Made by a program: the position numbers and the translations under genes. From assembly GCF_003952505.1 (NCBI RefSeq), contig NZ_CP034450.1, positions 3,844,001 to 3,908,000 on the forward strand: 64,000 bases of DNA. Direction: 5' to 3'. The DNA comes from Mesorhizobium sp. M4B.F.Ca.ET.058.02.1.1. Lineage in GTDB: Bacteria; Pseudomonadota; Alphaproteobacteria; Rhizobiales; Rhizobiaceae. The notes beneath the pieces were generated by a model that made no database searches, had not been told where the DNA came from, and saw nothing but the letters and a program-made list of their open reading frames with translations. Below, piece after piece: positions 10,108 to 18,711 of the stretch (positions within the stretch are counted from its first letter, which is position 1; the number at the start of each line of letters is the position of its first letter).

Positions 10108-10320
10108 TCATTCCTTCGGTTCGGCCGGAGGCTTGGCCTCTTCAGCCGGCTTGTAGAGATAGAAGAACTGCCAGACGGCATAGCCGGCGAAGCCGAGCGC
10201 GATGACGCCCCAGAAAGGCGTGCCGGAAGCGAACTCGATCACCGACCAGGCCAGGCAGACAGCCACCACGGCGATGCGCCGCCACAGCGGCCGGAAGAAC
10301 GGGTGCTCATAGTCTTTCAT
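10108..10320 (-). CDS. Small two-helix membrane protein inside the iol operon
   Basis: A 70-residue protein with two hydrophobic segments (residues about 15-33 and 35-54) and a charged Pro/Glu/Lys tail. It lies between iolE and iolB, 15 bases upstream of iolB, in the same direction. It resembles the small DUF3329-like proteins of rhizobia, but I cannot assign a function. Its position suggests co-expression with inositol catabolism; it could also be a bystander. Confidence 0.72.
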   Translation of the reverse strand: MKDYEHPFFRPLWRRIAVVAVCLAWSVIEFASGTPFWGVIALGFAGYAVWQFFYLYKPAEEAKPPAEPKE

Positions 10321-10385
10321 CGCGCCAATCCCCGGATTTAGCCAAAGCGCATCAGATAGACCGAGCGCCCTGACTAATCCACCGT

Positions 10386-11300
10386 TCAGGCCGGAAAACC
10401 CTGCGTCTCGACCGTGTAACCGGCGGCCGTCATCACCCGCATCAGTTCCTTGTAGCCGACCTGCGCCATCCTGAGCGGTGGATTTGCCTTCGGGTCCTGC
10501 TCGGCCTCGACCACGAACCAGCCTTCATAGCCATGGTCGGCAAACCGCTGCACGATGGCGCCGAAATCCAACGAACCGTCGCCCGGAACGGTGAAGGCGC
10601 CGAGCGCCACGGCATCGAGGAAGGACTGTTTCGTGCGGTCGAGCTTGTCGATCACGCCCATGCGCACATCCTTCACATGGACGTGGTTGATGCGCTTGTG
10701 GTGGTTGTCGATGGCGCGCAGCACGTCGCCGCCGGCAAAGGCGAGATGACCGGCGTCGAGCAGCAGCGGAATGCCCTCGCCGGAATGGCGCATGAAGGCA
10801 TCGAGCTCCGGCTCGGTCTCGACGACCGCCGCCATGTGATGGTGGTAGGAAAGCGGCATGCCCTGCTCGGCGCACCATTCGCCGAATTCGGTCAGGCGCC
10901 TGCCATAGGCCTTCATCTCGTCACCGGAGAGTTTCGGCTTGGTGGAAAGCGGCTTCGAACGGTCGCCCTGGATGGAGCGGCCGACCTCGCCATAAACGAT
11001 GCAGGGCGCGTTGACGGCCTTGAACAGGTCGATCATCGGCTGGATGCGGTCCTTGTTCCTGGCCATCTCCTCATCAACCAGCGTGCCGGAGAACCAGCCG
11101 CCGCACAGCGTGACGTCCGCCTCTTTCAGGATCGGCAGCATCACCTTCGGATCGTTGGGGAAGCGGCGGCCCATCTCCATGCCGGTGAAGCCGGCCGAGC
11201 GCGACTGGCGCAGACACTCCTCCAGCGACACGTCATCGCTCAGTTCCACGAGATCGTCGTTCCACCACGCGATGGGGGACATGCCCAGTTTGGCTTTCAA
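10386..11300 (-). CDS. iolE: Myo-inosose-2 dehydratase IolE (TTG start)
   Basis: A 304-residue xylose-isomerase-like TIM-barrel enzyme dehydrating 2-keto-myo-inositol to 3,5/4-trihydroxycyclohexane-1,2-dione. Metal/substrate stretches seen: SYHHHMAAVVE, LLLDAGHLAFAGGD, HVHVKDVR and FVVEAEQDP. The conserved start MKAKLGMSPIAWWND is encoded with TTG at 11300, preceded by GGAG at eight bases; the next ATG would drop six conserved residues. It follows iolD by 41 bases. Confidence 0.95.
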   Translation of the reverse strand: MKAKLGMSPIAWWNDDLVELSDDVSLEECLRQSRSAGFTGMEMGRRFPNDPKVMLPILKEADVTLCGGWFSGTLVDEEMARNKDRIQPMIDLFKAVNAPCIVYGEVGRSIQGDRSKPLSTKPKLSGDEMKAYGRRLTEFGEWCAEQGMPLSYHHHMAAVVETEPELDAFMRHSGEGIPLLLDAGHLAFAGGDVLRAIDNHHKRINHVHVKDVRMGVIDKLDRTKQSFLDAVALGAFTVPGDGSLDFGAIVQRFADHGYEGWFVVEAEQDPKANPPLRMAQVGYKELMRVMTAAGYTVETQGFPA

Positions 11301-11341
11301 GTCGTCACTCCAATGTCGGTTCGTTGCGAGGCAGACGCGGC

Positions 11342-13186
11342 TCAGCCCTGACGGCTGCCCACGGCTTCCTCATATTTCTTGCGCGCCGCATTCACCTGTG
11401 GCCGCGACGAGACCTCCGGCACGGCGACATCCCACCAGTGGCCGCCGGCTTCGGTCGACACCAGCGGATCGGTGTCGATGACCAGCACGGTGGTCTTGTC
11501 ATTGCCCTTGGCCCTGGCGAGCGCCGTCTCCAGTTCGGCAATCGACGCCACCTTCTCGGCCGTCGCGCCGAGGCTTGCCGCATGGGCGGCGAAGTCGACA
11601 TCGGGCATCACCTCGTGGCGGGCGTCCTTCAGGAGATTGTTGAAGTTGGCGCCGCCGGTCGCCATCTGCAGCCGGTTGATGCAGCCATAACCGCGGTTGT
11701 CGAGCAGCACGATGGTGAGCTTGAGGCCGAGCATCACCGAGGTCGCTATCTCGGAATTGAGCATCAGGTAGGAGCCGTCGCCGACCATGACGACGACCTC
11801 CTGGTCGGGCTTCGCCATCTTGACGCCGATCCCGCCGGCTATCTCGTAGCCCATGGTCGAGAAGCCGTATTCGGCATGGTAGGAACCGGGCGCGCCGGCC
11901 TGCCAGAGCTTGTGCAACTCGCCGGGCAGACCGCCTGCCGCATGCAGCAAGGTGACGCCTGAGCCCATGGCGCGCTGCACGGCGCCGATCACTTGCGCGT
12001 CGGACGGATAGGCGGCATTGGTCGAGGCCGTCACCTTGGCGGCGGCAGCCTGCCACTCCGTCTTGCCCTTCAGGGCATTGTCGGTCCAGGCGGCCGGCGC
12101 CTTCCAGCCCTTGAGCGCAGCGGACAGTTCCGCCAGCCCTTCGGCCGCGTCGGCGACCAGCGGCAGCGCCCAGTGCTTGCCGGCATCGAAGACCTGCGTG
12201 TTCAGCCCAATGATAGTGCGGCCGGCATTCTTGAACAGCGCCCAGGAGCCGGTGGTGAAATCCTGCAGCCTGGTGCCGACGGCGAGCACGACATCGGCCT
12301 CTTCCGCCAGCCGGTTGGCGGCGGAGGTGCCGGTGACGCCGACCGCGGCCATGTTGAGCGGATGATCATCAGACAGCGAGGATTTGCCGCCTTGCGTCTC
12401 GCAGACCGGGATGCCGGCGCCCTGCACCAGCTTGGCCAGTTCGCCCGAGGCCTGCGAATAGAGGACGCCGCCGCCGGCAATCACCAACGGCTTCTTCGCG
12501 CTCTTCAGCGCCGCGACGGCGGCGGCCAGTTCGTTGCGGTCCGGACGAACCCGGCGCGGCGTCCAGAGGCGCTCGGCAAACAGGCTTTCGGGATAATCGT
12601 AGGCCTCGGCCTGCACGTCCTGGCAAAGTGAGAGCGTCACCGGGCCGCATTCGGCCGGGTCAGTCAGCACCTGCATGGCGCGGTTGAGCGCCGGGATGAT
12701 CTGCTCCGGTCGCGTGATGCGGTCGAAATAGCGCGACACGGCGCGGAAGCAGTCGTTGACGCTCGCCGTGCCGTCGGAAAAATCCTCGGCCTGCTGCAGC
12801 ACCGGATCGGGCAAGCGGTTGGCGAAGACATCACCCGGCAAAAACAGGACAGGCAACCGGTTTACGTGTGCCAGGGCTGCCGCCGTCACCATGTTCAGCG
12901 CACCGGGACCGATCGAGCTGGTCGCGGCCATGAAGCGGCGGCGGAAATTGGCCTTGGCATAGGCGATCGCCGCATGCGCCATCGCCTGCTCGTTGTGGGC
13001 ACGGAAGGTCGGCAATCCGTCGCGCACCTGGTAGAGCGCCTCGCCGATCCCGGCGACGTTGCCATGACCGAAGATCGCCCAGACGCCGCCGAAGATCGGT
13101 ACTTTCTGGCCGTCGATCTCGGTCATCTGGCGCGACAGGAAGCGGGTCACGGCCTGCGCCATCGTCAGGCGAACGGTCTTCGTCAT
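11342..13186 (-). CDS. iolD: 3D-(3,5/4)-trihydroxycyclohexane-1,2-dione hydrolase IolD
   Basis: A 614-residue thiamine-diphosphate enzyme of the acetolactate-synthase fold, opening the cyclic dione to 5-deoxy-glucuronate. The ThDP-binding motif GDGSYLMLNSEI is near residues 474-485 and the N-terminal catalytic region includes GHGNVAGIGEAL. GGAGGAAAC precedes the ATG at 13186. It sits between iolC (36 bases upstream) and iolE. Confidence 0.96.
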   Translation of the reverse strand: MTKTVRLTMAQAVTRFLSRQMTEIDGQKVPIFGGVWAIFGHGNVAGIGEALYQVRDGLPTFRAHNEQAMAHAAIAYAKANFRRRFMAATSSIGPGALNMVTAAALAHVNRLPVLFLPGDVFANRLPDPVLQQAEDFSDGTASVNDCFRAVSRYFDRITRPEQIIPALNRAMQVLTDPAECGPVTLSLCQDVQAEAYDYPESLFAERLWTPRRVRPDRNELAAAVAALKSAKKPLVIAGGGVLYSQASGELAKLVQGAGIPVCETQGGKSSLSDDHPLNMAAVGVTGTSAANRLAEEADVVLAVGTRLQDFTTGSWALFKNAGRTIIGLNTQVFDAGKHWALPLVADAAEGLAELSAALKGWKAPAAWTDNALKGKTEWQAAAAKVTASTNAAYPSDAQVIGAVQRAMGSGVTLLHAAGGLPGELHKLWQAGAPGSYHAEYGFSTMGYEIAGGIGVKMAKPDQEVVVMVGDGSYLMLNSEIATSVMLGLKLTIVLLDNRGYGCINRLQMATGGANFNNLLKDARHEVMPDVDFAAHAASLGATAEKVASIAELETALARAKGNDKTTVLVIDTDPLVSTEAGGHWWDVAVPEVSSRPQVNAARKKYEEAVGSRQG

Positions 13187-13222
13187 TTGTCGTTTCCTCC
13201 GGCTTTCGTTAGCGCCGTTTTC

Positions 13223-15151
13223 TCATGCTGCCTTGCGGCCGCGCGCGGCAAGCCACGCCTCGGTCAACTGTTCGAAGCGAGCAGCCATGTCGGCCACCGC
13301 CTCCTCATCCGACATCTTGCCGGCCAGCCATTGTTCGGCGGCGTTGATGAAGATGGTGCGACCGACGGCAAAGCCCTTGACGATCGGTGCCTTGGCGGTA
13401 GCGGCAAACGCCGCGACCAGCTCGTCCTGCGGCGCCTCCAGCCCGAGCAGCACGACACCGCGGCACCATGGATCGTTCTTGACGATCACCGCCTCGATCT
13501 TGGCCCAGGCGCTTGCGGATGCCTGCGGCTCGAGCTTCCACCAGTCGGGCTTGATGCCCAGCGCGTAGAGTTCCTCCAGCGCGCGCGGAATGGTGGTGTC
13601 GTCGAGCTTGCCGTGCTTGCCGGCGATGATCTCGACGAGAAGCTCCCTGCCCACTTTCCGCGCGGCCTCGAACAGGCTGCGCAGCTTCTGCTGCTGCTCT
13701 AGCTTCAGCGCCTCGGGGTCGTCCGGGTGGTAGAAGCACAGGCATTTGATGCAGTGCTCGACCGGCCAGTCGATTAGCTGCGAGCCGATGTCTTGCGAGA
13801 ATTCGAAGCGCAGCGGTCGCGAGCCCGGCAGCTCGACCGGACGGCCAAGCCAGGCGAAGGGATGGCGGGCGAATTCGAACATGGCGTCGCGGCCGTATTT
13901 CTCGTCGAGCAGCATGCCGTAACCGGCGCGGCCGGCGGCGACCCTGGCCGCCGCCTTGACGGTCAGCACCTTGAAATCCTCGATGCGCGCGACATCGGCA
14001 CCGGCCTTGGCGGCGACGTCCTCGAGCTGGATTCGATGGTCACAGGCGAGCGCCATCAGCGAGGGAACATCGCGCCGGCGCGTCGTCGCCCAATGGATGT
14101 GGTTGATGGCCTCGTCCTTGCGCAGCGCCAGATGCTTGCTGCCGTGCTTGAGGAAGTACTGCAATTCCTCGAAGGTCGGATATTCCGGCGCGCAGAGCAG
14201 GCGCGACACCGCGAAGGCGCCGCAGGCATTGGCCCAGGTCGCAGCCGTGGCAAAACTTTCACCGCCGAGCCAGCCGCGCAGGAAGCCCGACATGAAGGCA
14301 TCGCCAGCGCCGAGCACGTTGTAGACCTCGATCGGGAAGCCCTTGCCGACGACGCCGTCCTCGAGGTCGTCGCTGATCGGCCCGTCATAGACGATGCAGC
14401 CCATGGCGCCGCGCTTGAGCACGATGGTGGCCGAGGACAAGGAGCGGATGGTCTTCAGCGCGCTCAGGCAATCGTCGGCGCCCGAGGCGATCATGATCTC
14501 CTCCTCGGTGCCGACGATCAGGTCGCAATCCGGCAGCACCGTCTTCAGCTGGGCCGAGACGCGGTCCGACTTGACGTAACGCTCGAAGCCCTCGGCATGG
14601 CCGGCGAGGCCCCAGAGGTTGGGACGGTAGTCGATGTCGAAGACCACCTTGCCGCCCTTGGCCTTCATGATGCGGATCGCCTTGCGCTGCGCGGCATCGC
14701 TGTTAGGCCGCGAGAAATGCGTGCCGGTGACGACGATCGCGCGGGCAGAGGCAATAAACGCCTCGTCGATATCCTCCTCAGCCAGCGCCATGTCGGCGCA
14801 GTCGGAGCGGTAGAAGATCATCGGCGAGACGCCTTCGTCCTCGACCGAGAGCAGCACCAGCGCGGTCAGCCGCTCCTTGTCGGTCTTCAGCCCATCGACC
14901 GAGACGCCTTCACGCTTGAGCTGCTCGCGGATGAAGCGGCCCATCTGCTCGTCGCCGACGCGGGTGAGCAGCGCCGAGCGCAGGCCGAGCCTGGCGGTGC
15001 CGACGGAGATGTTGGCCGGGCAGCCGCCGACCGATTTGGCGAAGGAGGTGATGTCCTCCAGCCGTGAGCCGATCTGCTGGCCATAGAGATCGACCGAGGC
15101 GCGACCGATGGTGATGACGTCGAGCGCTTTCGCTTCCACGGCTTCGCCCAT
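13223..15151 (-). CDS. iolC: IolC kinase fused to a DUF2090 domain
   Basis: A 642-residue fusion. Residues 1 to about 325 are a PfkB-type 5-dehydro-2-deoxygluconokinase (GGCPANISVGTARLG near the N-terminus; anion-hole motif NVLGAGDAFMSGF near 276-288). Residues about 340-635 are a DUF2090 domain, an aldolase-like barrel that in this arrangement is usually annotated as the 5-dehydro-2-deoxyphosphogluconate aldolase (the IolJ step). GGGAGG precedes the ATG at 15151. It is the first gene of iolC-D-E-x-B and has two candidate IolR operators upstream. Confidence 0.94.
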   Translation of the reverse strand: MGEAVEAKALDVITIGRASVDLYGQQIGSRLEDITSFAKSVGGCPANISVGTARLGLRSALLTRVGDEQMGRFIREQLKREGVSVDGLKTDKERLTALVLLSVEDEGVSPMIFYRSDCADMALAEEDIDEAFIASARAIVVTGTHFSRPNSDAAQRKAIRIMKAKGGKVVFDIDYRPNLWGLAGHAEGFERYVKSDRVSAQLKTVLPDCDLIVGTEEEIMIASGADDCLSALKTIRSLSSATIVLKRGAMGCIVYDGPISDDLEDGVVGKGFPIEVYNVLGAGDAFMSGFLRGWLGGESFATAATWANACGAFAVSRLLCAPEYPTFEELQYFLKHGSKHLALRKDEAINHIHWATTRRRDVPSLMALACDHRIQLEDVAAKAGADVARIEDFKVLTVKAAARVAAGRAGYGMLLDEKYGRDAMFEFARHPFAWLGRPVELPGSRPLRFEFSQDIGSQLIDWPVEHCIKCLCFYHPDDPEALKLEQQQKLRSLFEAARKVGRELLVEIIAGKHGKLDDTTIPRALEELYALGIKPDWWKLEPQASASAWAKIEAVIVKNDPWCRGVVLLGLEAPQDELVAAFAATAKAPIVKGFAVGRTIFINAAEQWLAGKMSDEEAVADMAARFEQLTEAWLAARGRKAA

Positions 15152-15232
15152 TCGAACCTCCCATCGGCCTTATTGTCTTGAGCAACCCCGTTTTGGGGTA
15201 CACGCGCGAGCGGCAGCGTGACGCCTGAATTA

Positions 15233-15248
15233 TGAAATAATAATTCCA
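15233..15248 (+). promoter_or_regulatory. Candidate IolR operator 1 upstream of iolC
   Basis: TGAAAT-AATA-ATTCCA fits TGRAAT-N4-ATTCCA, a superset of the GGAA-N6-TTCC motif I recall for the Sinorhizobium RpiR-type repressor IolR. It is about 82 bases before the iolC start and 30 bases from site 2. Confidence 0.6.
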
Positions 15249-15262
15249 ATCTGTAGTCAAGA

Positions 15263-15278
15263 TGGAATGAGCATTCCC
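15263..15278 (+). promoter_or_regulatory. Candidate IolR operator 2 upstream of iolC
   Basis: TGGAAT-GAGC-ATTCCC contains an exact GGAA-N6-TTCC. Centre-to-centre distance to site 1 is 30 bases, about three helical turns, which would suit two dimers on one face. Confidence 0.65.
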
Positions 15279-15307
15279 TAGCCGAAAAAGACTGCAGGCC
15301 AAGCCGT

Positions 15308-16174
15308 TCAGCCCTTGCGCTTGCGGCCCGTGTCGCGCCGCTTCTCGCCGACTGCGACGGTCAGCGCCATGGCCAGCGCCATGGTCGCCGACAGCGAGCG
15401 GAAGCCGGCGAAATCGGCCTCGGCGACCTCGAACCAGACCTCGGCGAACTGGGCCAGCGGCGAGAACGACGAGTCGGTGATGGCGACGATCGGCACGCCC
15501 TGTTCGGAAATGGAACGCGTCTCTTCGATGGTCGCCGGCGCGTAAGGAGAAAAGCTGATGGCGATGACGGCGTCCCTCGGCGTGGCAAAGCCGATCATCT
15601 CCGCGTTCAGCCCGGCGGCCGACTCGATCAGCTGGTTGCGGATCTTGAGCTTGCCCAGCGCATAGGCGATGTAGGAGGCGACCGGGTAGGAGCGGCGCTT
15701 GGCCAGCACATAAATGGTCTCGGCCTTGGCCAGCAGCGCGATGGCCTCCTCGAAATGCGGTTCGTTCAGCGTGCGCGAAATGTCACTCAGCGAGGTACTG
15801 GCGGCGGCGACGAAACCGTCGAAGATCGCCCGGTGGCCGGCGCCTTCCTCGGCCTTGGCGCGCAAGGCGGCCAGCCGCTCGTCATAGGAGGAATTGCGTT
15901 CGCGCAGGCGCTCGCGGAACACAAGCTGCAGGCTGGTGAAGCCGTCGAAGCCAAGCTGCTGGGCGAAGCGGATCAGCGTCGAGGGCTGGACGCCGGCGGA
16001 GGCGGCGATGCTGGCAGCGGTGCCGAAGGCGATGTCGTCGGGATTGTCGAGCGCATAGGCGGCGATCTGCGCGATGCGCTTGGGCAGGCTCTGGCGCCGC
16101 TCCAGGATCGTCGCGCGCAGCGTCTCGAAATCGCGGGGAACCCGTTCGTCCATTGTCGCTCCGCCCACGGCCAT
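15308..16174 (-). CDS. iolR: MurR/RpiR-family regulator, likely IolR
   Basis: A 288-residue protein with an N-terminal RpiR helix-turn-helix (AASIAASAGVQPSTLIRFAQQLGF, roughly residues 56-79) and a C-terminal SIS sugar-phosphate-binding domain (about 130-260). In rhizobia an RpiR-type IolR represses iol genes and responds to a pathway sugar-phosphate. It lies upstream of iolC on the same strand with its own promoter region; a candidate operator of the same motif lies 65 bases before its start, suggesting autoregulation. A second ATG at codon 8 is a possible start. N-terminal RBS: GGAGAGGGAA. Confidence 0.88.
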   Translation of the reverse strand: MAVGGATMDERVPRDFETLRATILERRQSLPKRIAQIAAYALDNPDDIAFGTAASIAASAGVQPSTLIRFAQQLGFDGFTSLQLVFRERLRERNSSYDERLAALRAKAEEGAGHRAIFDGFVAAASTSLSDISRTLNEPHFEEAIALLAKAETIYVLAKRRSYPVASYIAYALGKLKIRNQLIESAAGLNAEMIGFATPRDAVIAISFSPYAPATIEETRSISEQGVPIVAITDSSFSPLAQFAEVWFEVAEADFAGFRSLSATMALAMALTVAVGEKRRDTGRKRKG

Positions 16175-16238
16175 ACCGATAGTTCCCTCTCCTGCCTCAT
16201 CATAGCGACTTCACGCAAGAACGCCATAAAAAATGATT

Positions 16239-16254
16239 TGGACATTCCATTCCA
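16239..16254 (+). promoter_or_regulatory. Candidate IolR operator between iolR and the divergent oxidoreductase
   Basis: TGGACA-TTCC-ATTCCA matches GGAA-N6-TTCC with one mismatch in the left half. It could serve autoregulation of the regulator gene and control of the gene starting at 16404. Confidence 0.5.
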
Positions 16255-16294
16255 AGCGGAAATGGATTAATTCATCCACGCGAAATTCTTCCCC

Positions 16295-16325
16295 AGAACG
16301 GTTCCTGGAAACGCAGAACCGTTCT
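16295..16325. repeat. 10-bp hairpin upstream of repeat copy A1
   Basis: A perfect inverted repeat AGAACGGTTC / GAACCGTTCT with an 11-base loop. It immediately precedes the family-A palindrome and may be part of the same mosaic element. Confidence 0.55.
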
Positions 16326-16336
16326 AGCTGTTTGTT

Positions 16337-16386
16337 GACGCAATTCCGGACGGAAAGCCGTTTCTTACTTTTCCTGGAATTGCTCT
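16337..16386 (+). repeat. Dispersed palindrome family A, copy 1
   Basis: GACGCAATTCCGGACGGAAA, then a variable core, then CTTTTCCTGGAATTGCTCT. Outer stem CAATTCC / GGAATTG. Other copies at 43794-43840, 43857-43908 and 51191-51236. This copy has an altered centre (CCGTTTCTTA). Confidence 0.75.
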
Positions 16387-16403
16387 GGCGCGGAGACATC
16401 CAA

Positions 16404-17513
16404 ATGGTCGGAGTGGGCCTCATCGGCACGGGTTTCATGGGCAAGTGCCATGCCATCGCCTGGAGCTCTGTCGCCACCGTGTTTCCCGACGTGGCCAAGC
16501 CGAAGCTGGTGCATCTCGGCGAGGTCAATGACGAGCTTGCCAAACGCAAGGCCGGTGAATTCGGCTTCGCGAAAGGCTCCGGCGACTGGCGCGCCGTGGT
16601 CGACGACCCGGAGGTCGAGATCGTCTCGCTGACCACGCCCAACCAGTACCATCCGGAAATGGCCATCGCCATCCTCGAAGCCGGCAAGCATCTCTGGTGC
16701 GAGAAGCCGATGGCGCCAGGCTTCACGGAAGCCGAGGCGATGGCAGAGGCGGCCGGGAAATCCGGCAAGGTGGCGGCGCTCGGCTACAATTACATCCAGA
16801 ACCCTGCCATCCGCCATATCGGCGCGCTGCTCGAGGAGAAGATTATCGGCGAGATCAACCATCTACGCATCGAGATGGACGAGGACTTCATGGCCGACCC
16901 CGAGGCGGCGTTCTTCTGGAAGCACGAGGCGGCGTCGGGCTACGGCGCGCTCGACGATTTCGCCGTGCATCCGCTGTCGCTGATCAAGGTGCTGTTCGGC
17001 CGCGTTGGCCGCGTCATGTGCGACATGGCCAAGCCTTATGCCGACCGCAAGGTCGCATCCGGGGGGCGCCGCGCGGTCGAGACCTACGACATCGCCAGCG
17101 TGCTGATGCATCTCGAGAACGGCATAGCCGGCACGCTGCTGGTCAACCGCTCGGCCTGGGGCCGCAAGGGCCGCATCGCCATCCAGATCTTCGGCTCGAA
17201 GGGCTCGATCCTCTACGACCAGGAGAGGTTCAATGAGTTCCAGCTCTACCTGACGGCCGACAGGCCGACCGAGCAGGGCTACCGCACGATCCTGGTGGCG
17301 CCGCACCACAAACCTTACGACGCCTTCGTGCCGGCGCCGGGCCACGGCCTCGGCTTCAATGACCTCAAGATCATCGAGTGCCGCGAGCTCCTGCTGCGGC
17401 TTGCCGGCAAGCCGGCGAGGATCATCGACTTCGACGAGGGGCTGGAGATCGAGCGCACCGTGCATGCGATGGCGCGCTCGTTCCAGGAACAGCGCTGGGT
17501 GGACGTGCGGTAA
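16404..17513 (+). CDS. Gfo/Idh/MocA-family oxidoreductase
   Basis: A 369-residue NAD(P)-dependent oxidoreductase. The Rossmann motif GLIGTGFMGKCHA is at residues about 5-17, the catalytic-Lys motif CEKPM near 100 and the C-terminal sheet domain follows. The ATG at 16404 follows GGAG by eight bases; the longer frame reads through the upstream palindrome and is not credible. It is divergent from iolR across a candidate IolR site, so a role in inositol or derivative oxidation is plausible. It is distinct from IdhA at 21809-22801; the substrate is unknown. Confidence 0.88.
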   Translation: MVGVGLIGTGFMGKCHAIAWSSVATVFPDVAKPKLVHLGEVNDELAKRKAGEFGFAKGSGDWRAVVDDPEVEIVSLTTPNQYHPEMAIAILEAGKHLWCEKPMAPGFTEAEAMAEAAGKSGKVAALGYNYIQNPAIRHIGALLEEKIIGEINHLRIEMDEDFMADPEAAFFWKHEAASGYGALDDFAVHPLSLIKVLFGRVGRVMCDMAKPYADRKVASGGRRAVETYDIASVLMHLENGIAGTLLVNRSAWGRKGRIAIQIFGSKGSILYDQERFNEFQLYLTADRPTEQGYRTILVAPHHKPYDAFVPAPGHGLGFNDLKIIECRELLLRLAGKPARIIDFDEGLEIERTVHAMARSFQEQRWVDVR

Positions 17514-17600
17514 TTTCACGTCGTTCGCCGACGCGAAGAAAGGTTGCTGGCTTTCCCGCGAACCTTCGTAAACGTTTGCGATTGGACGCAGCTTTCCGAC

Positions 17601-17783
17601 TTCGTCATCCTTGGGCGTAGCGACGCGAAGCGGAGTGAAGACCCAAGGATCCATGCCGTTACCTCGGCCGAAGGATGCAGCGGCGCAGAATTCTGCACCG
17701 TCGCAACGCTTCAACGTCACGGCATGGATCCCATGGTCTGCGCCGCGTCGCTTCGCTCCTTGCTCCGCCATAGGATGACGACC
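17601..17783. repeat. Two inverted copies of a dispersed repeat in a gene-free stretch
   Basis: The region 17514-17881 has no gene. Copy 1 (17601-17665) starts TTCGTCATCCTTGGG and ends CCCAAGGATCCATGCCGT, a 9-bp stem. Copy 2 (17713-17783) is the same unit on the other strand, ending AGGATGACGA. The pair forms a large inverted repeat downstream of the oxidoreductase and downstream of the convergent regulator, so it could also limit transcription. Confidence 0.7.
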
Positions 17784-17881
17784 TGATGGGCGTTTCGGCC
17801 AATCTCCGAAGGTTCCGAGATACCAAGGTAAGCACAACGCGACAGGTCGGAATTTCCGCGGTACGTATCTTGAGATCCCTC

Positions 17882-18583
17882 TCAGGCGCTCGCAGCCGAT
17901 TCGTTGATCTCCCAGCCGTCCACCCAGACCTGCCGCAGCCGGTCGCCTTCGCCCTTGAACCATAGGCCCGCCAGCCGGCAGTCCTCGATGCGGTCGCTGC
18001 GGAAGTTGCGGATGGCCTGGCGCAACTCGCACCAGGCGACGATGTTGGCGGTCTCGGCGTAGTAGATGAGCGCGACAGGCCGGATGATGCGCTTCGTGTT
18101 GCGGCCCGCTTCATCGCGATATGAAAGGTCGAGCTTCTCCTCGTCGCGAATGGCACGGCGCACCAAGGCAAGATCGACCGCCGAAGCCGAAGGCGCTGCA
18201 AAACCCCAGGCGTGCAGAGCATTGGCGTCGAGCGCATGGCGCAAGGGCGGCGGCACCGCGCCGGCGATCTTGGCGCTTACGCGCTTGGCGGCCTGCTTGA
18301 GCTCGTCGTCGCCGGTGCGCTCGAGCAGGGCCAGCGACAGCACGATCGCCTCCATCTCCTCGATCGAGAACATCAGTGGCGGCAGGTCGAAGCCTGGACG
18401 CAGGACGTAGCCAATGCCGCGCCCGCCCTCGATCGGAACGCGCATCGCCTGAAGTGCCGCGATATCGCGATAGATCGAGCGCACTGTCACTTCCAGCTGT
18501 TCGGCAATCATGGCCGCCGTCACCGGCTGCCTAGCCAGCCGCAGGATCTGGATGATCTCGAACAGGCGCGAGGCCTTGCGCAT
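17882..18583 (-). CDS. YafY-type HTH/WYL transcriptional regulator
   Basis: A 233-residue regulator. The N-terminal winged helix (MRKASRLFEIIQILR and MIAEQLEVTVRSIYRDIAAL) is followed by a WYL-type domain (DLSYRDEAGR, IRPVALIYY, WCELR..FRSDRI). The ATG at 18583 gives the family-typical start; an earlier start ten codons up lies in the operator region. It is divergent from the LysE exporter, with a perfect palindrome between them, so it probably controls both. Confidence 0.88.
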   Translation of the reverse strand: MRKASRLFEIIQILRLARQPVTAAMIAEQLEVTVRSIYRDIAALQAMRVPIEGGRGIGYVLRPGFDLPPLMFSIEEMEAIVLSLALLERTGDDELKQAAKRVSAKIAGAVPPPLRHALDANALHAWGFAAPSASAVDLALVRRAIRDEEKLDLSYRDEAGRNTKRIIRPVALIYYAETANIVAWCELRQAIRNFRSDRIEDCRLAGLWFKGEGDRLRQVWVDGWEINESAASA

Positions 18584-18601
18584 TTCCTTACCAGCTCCGA
18601 A

Positions 18602-18629
18602 CGCAACTGACACATCCCCGTCAGTTGCG
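18602..18629. promoter_or_regulatory. Probable operator of the YafY-type regulator
   Basis: A perfect 10-bp inverted repeat CGCAACTGAC / GTCAGTTGCG with an 8-base spacer sits 19 bases from the regulator's ATG. The half-site GCAACTGACA is repeated directly at 18701-18710, at the start of the LysE gene. Confidence 0.7.
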
Positions 18630-18700
18630 ATGAACTATAGGGCCGCTTACCGGCTTGAAAATCAATAGATTCATTGGCGCCTTGCGGGGCGCGGCGACAG

Positions 18701-18711
18701 GCAACTGACAT
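18701..18711 (+). promoter_or_regulatory. Second half-site overlapping the LysE start codon
   Basis: GCAACTGACAT repeats the left half of the palindrome at 18602-18629 exactly and runs into the ATG at 18710. A regulator spanning both would cover the exporter's translation start. Confidence 0.45.

Noticed and set aside
16233..16403. N-terminal extension of the oxidoreductase
   Set aside because: The extra 57 codons run through the iolR-side operator, a hairpin and a family-A palindrome; the Rossmann fold starts right after ATG 16404.
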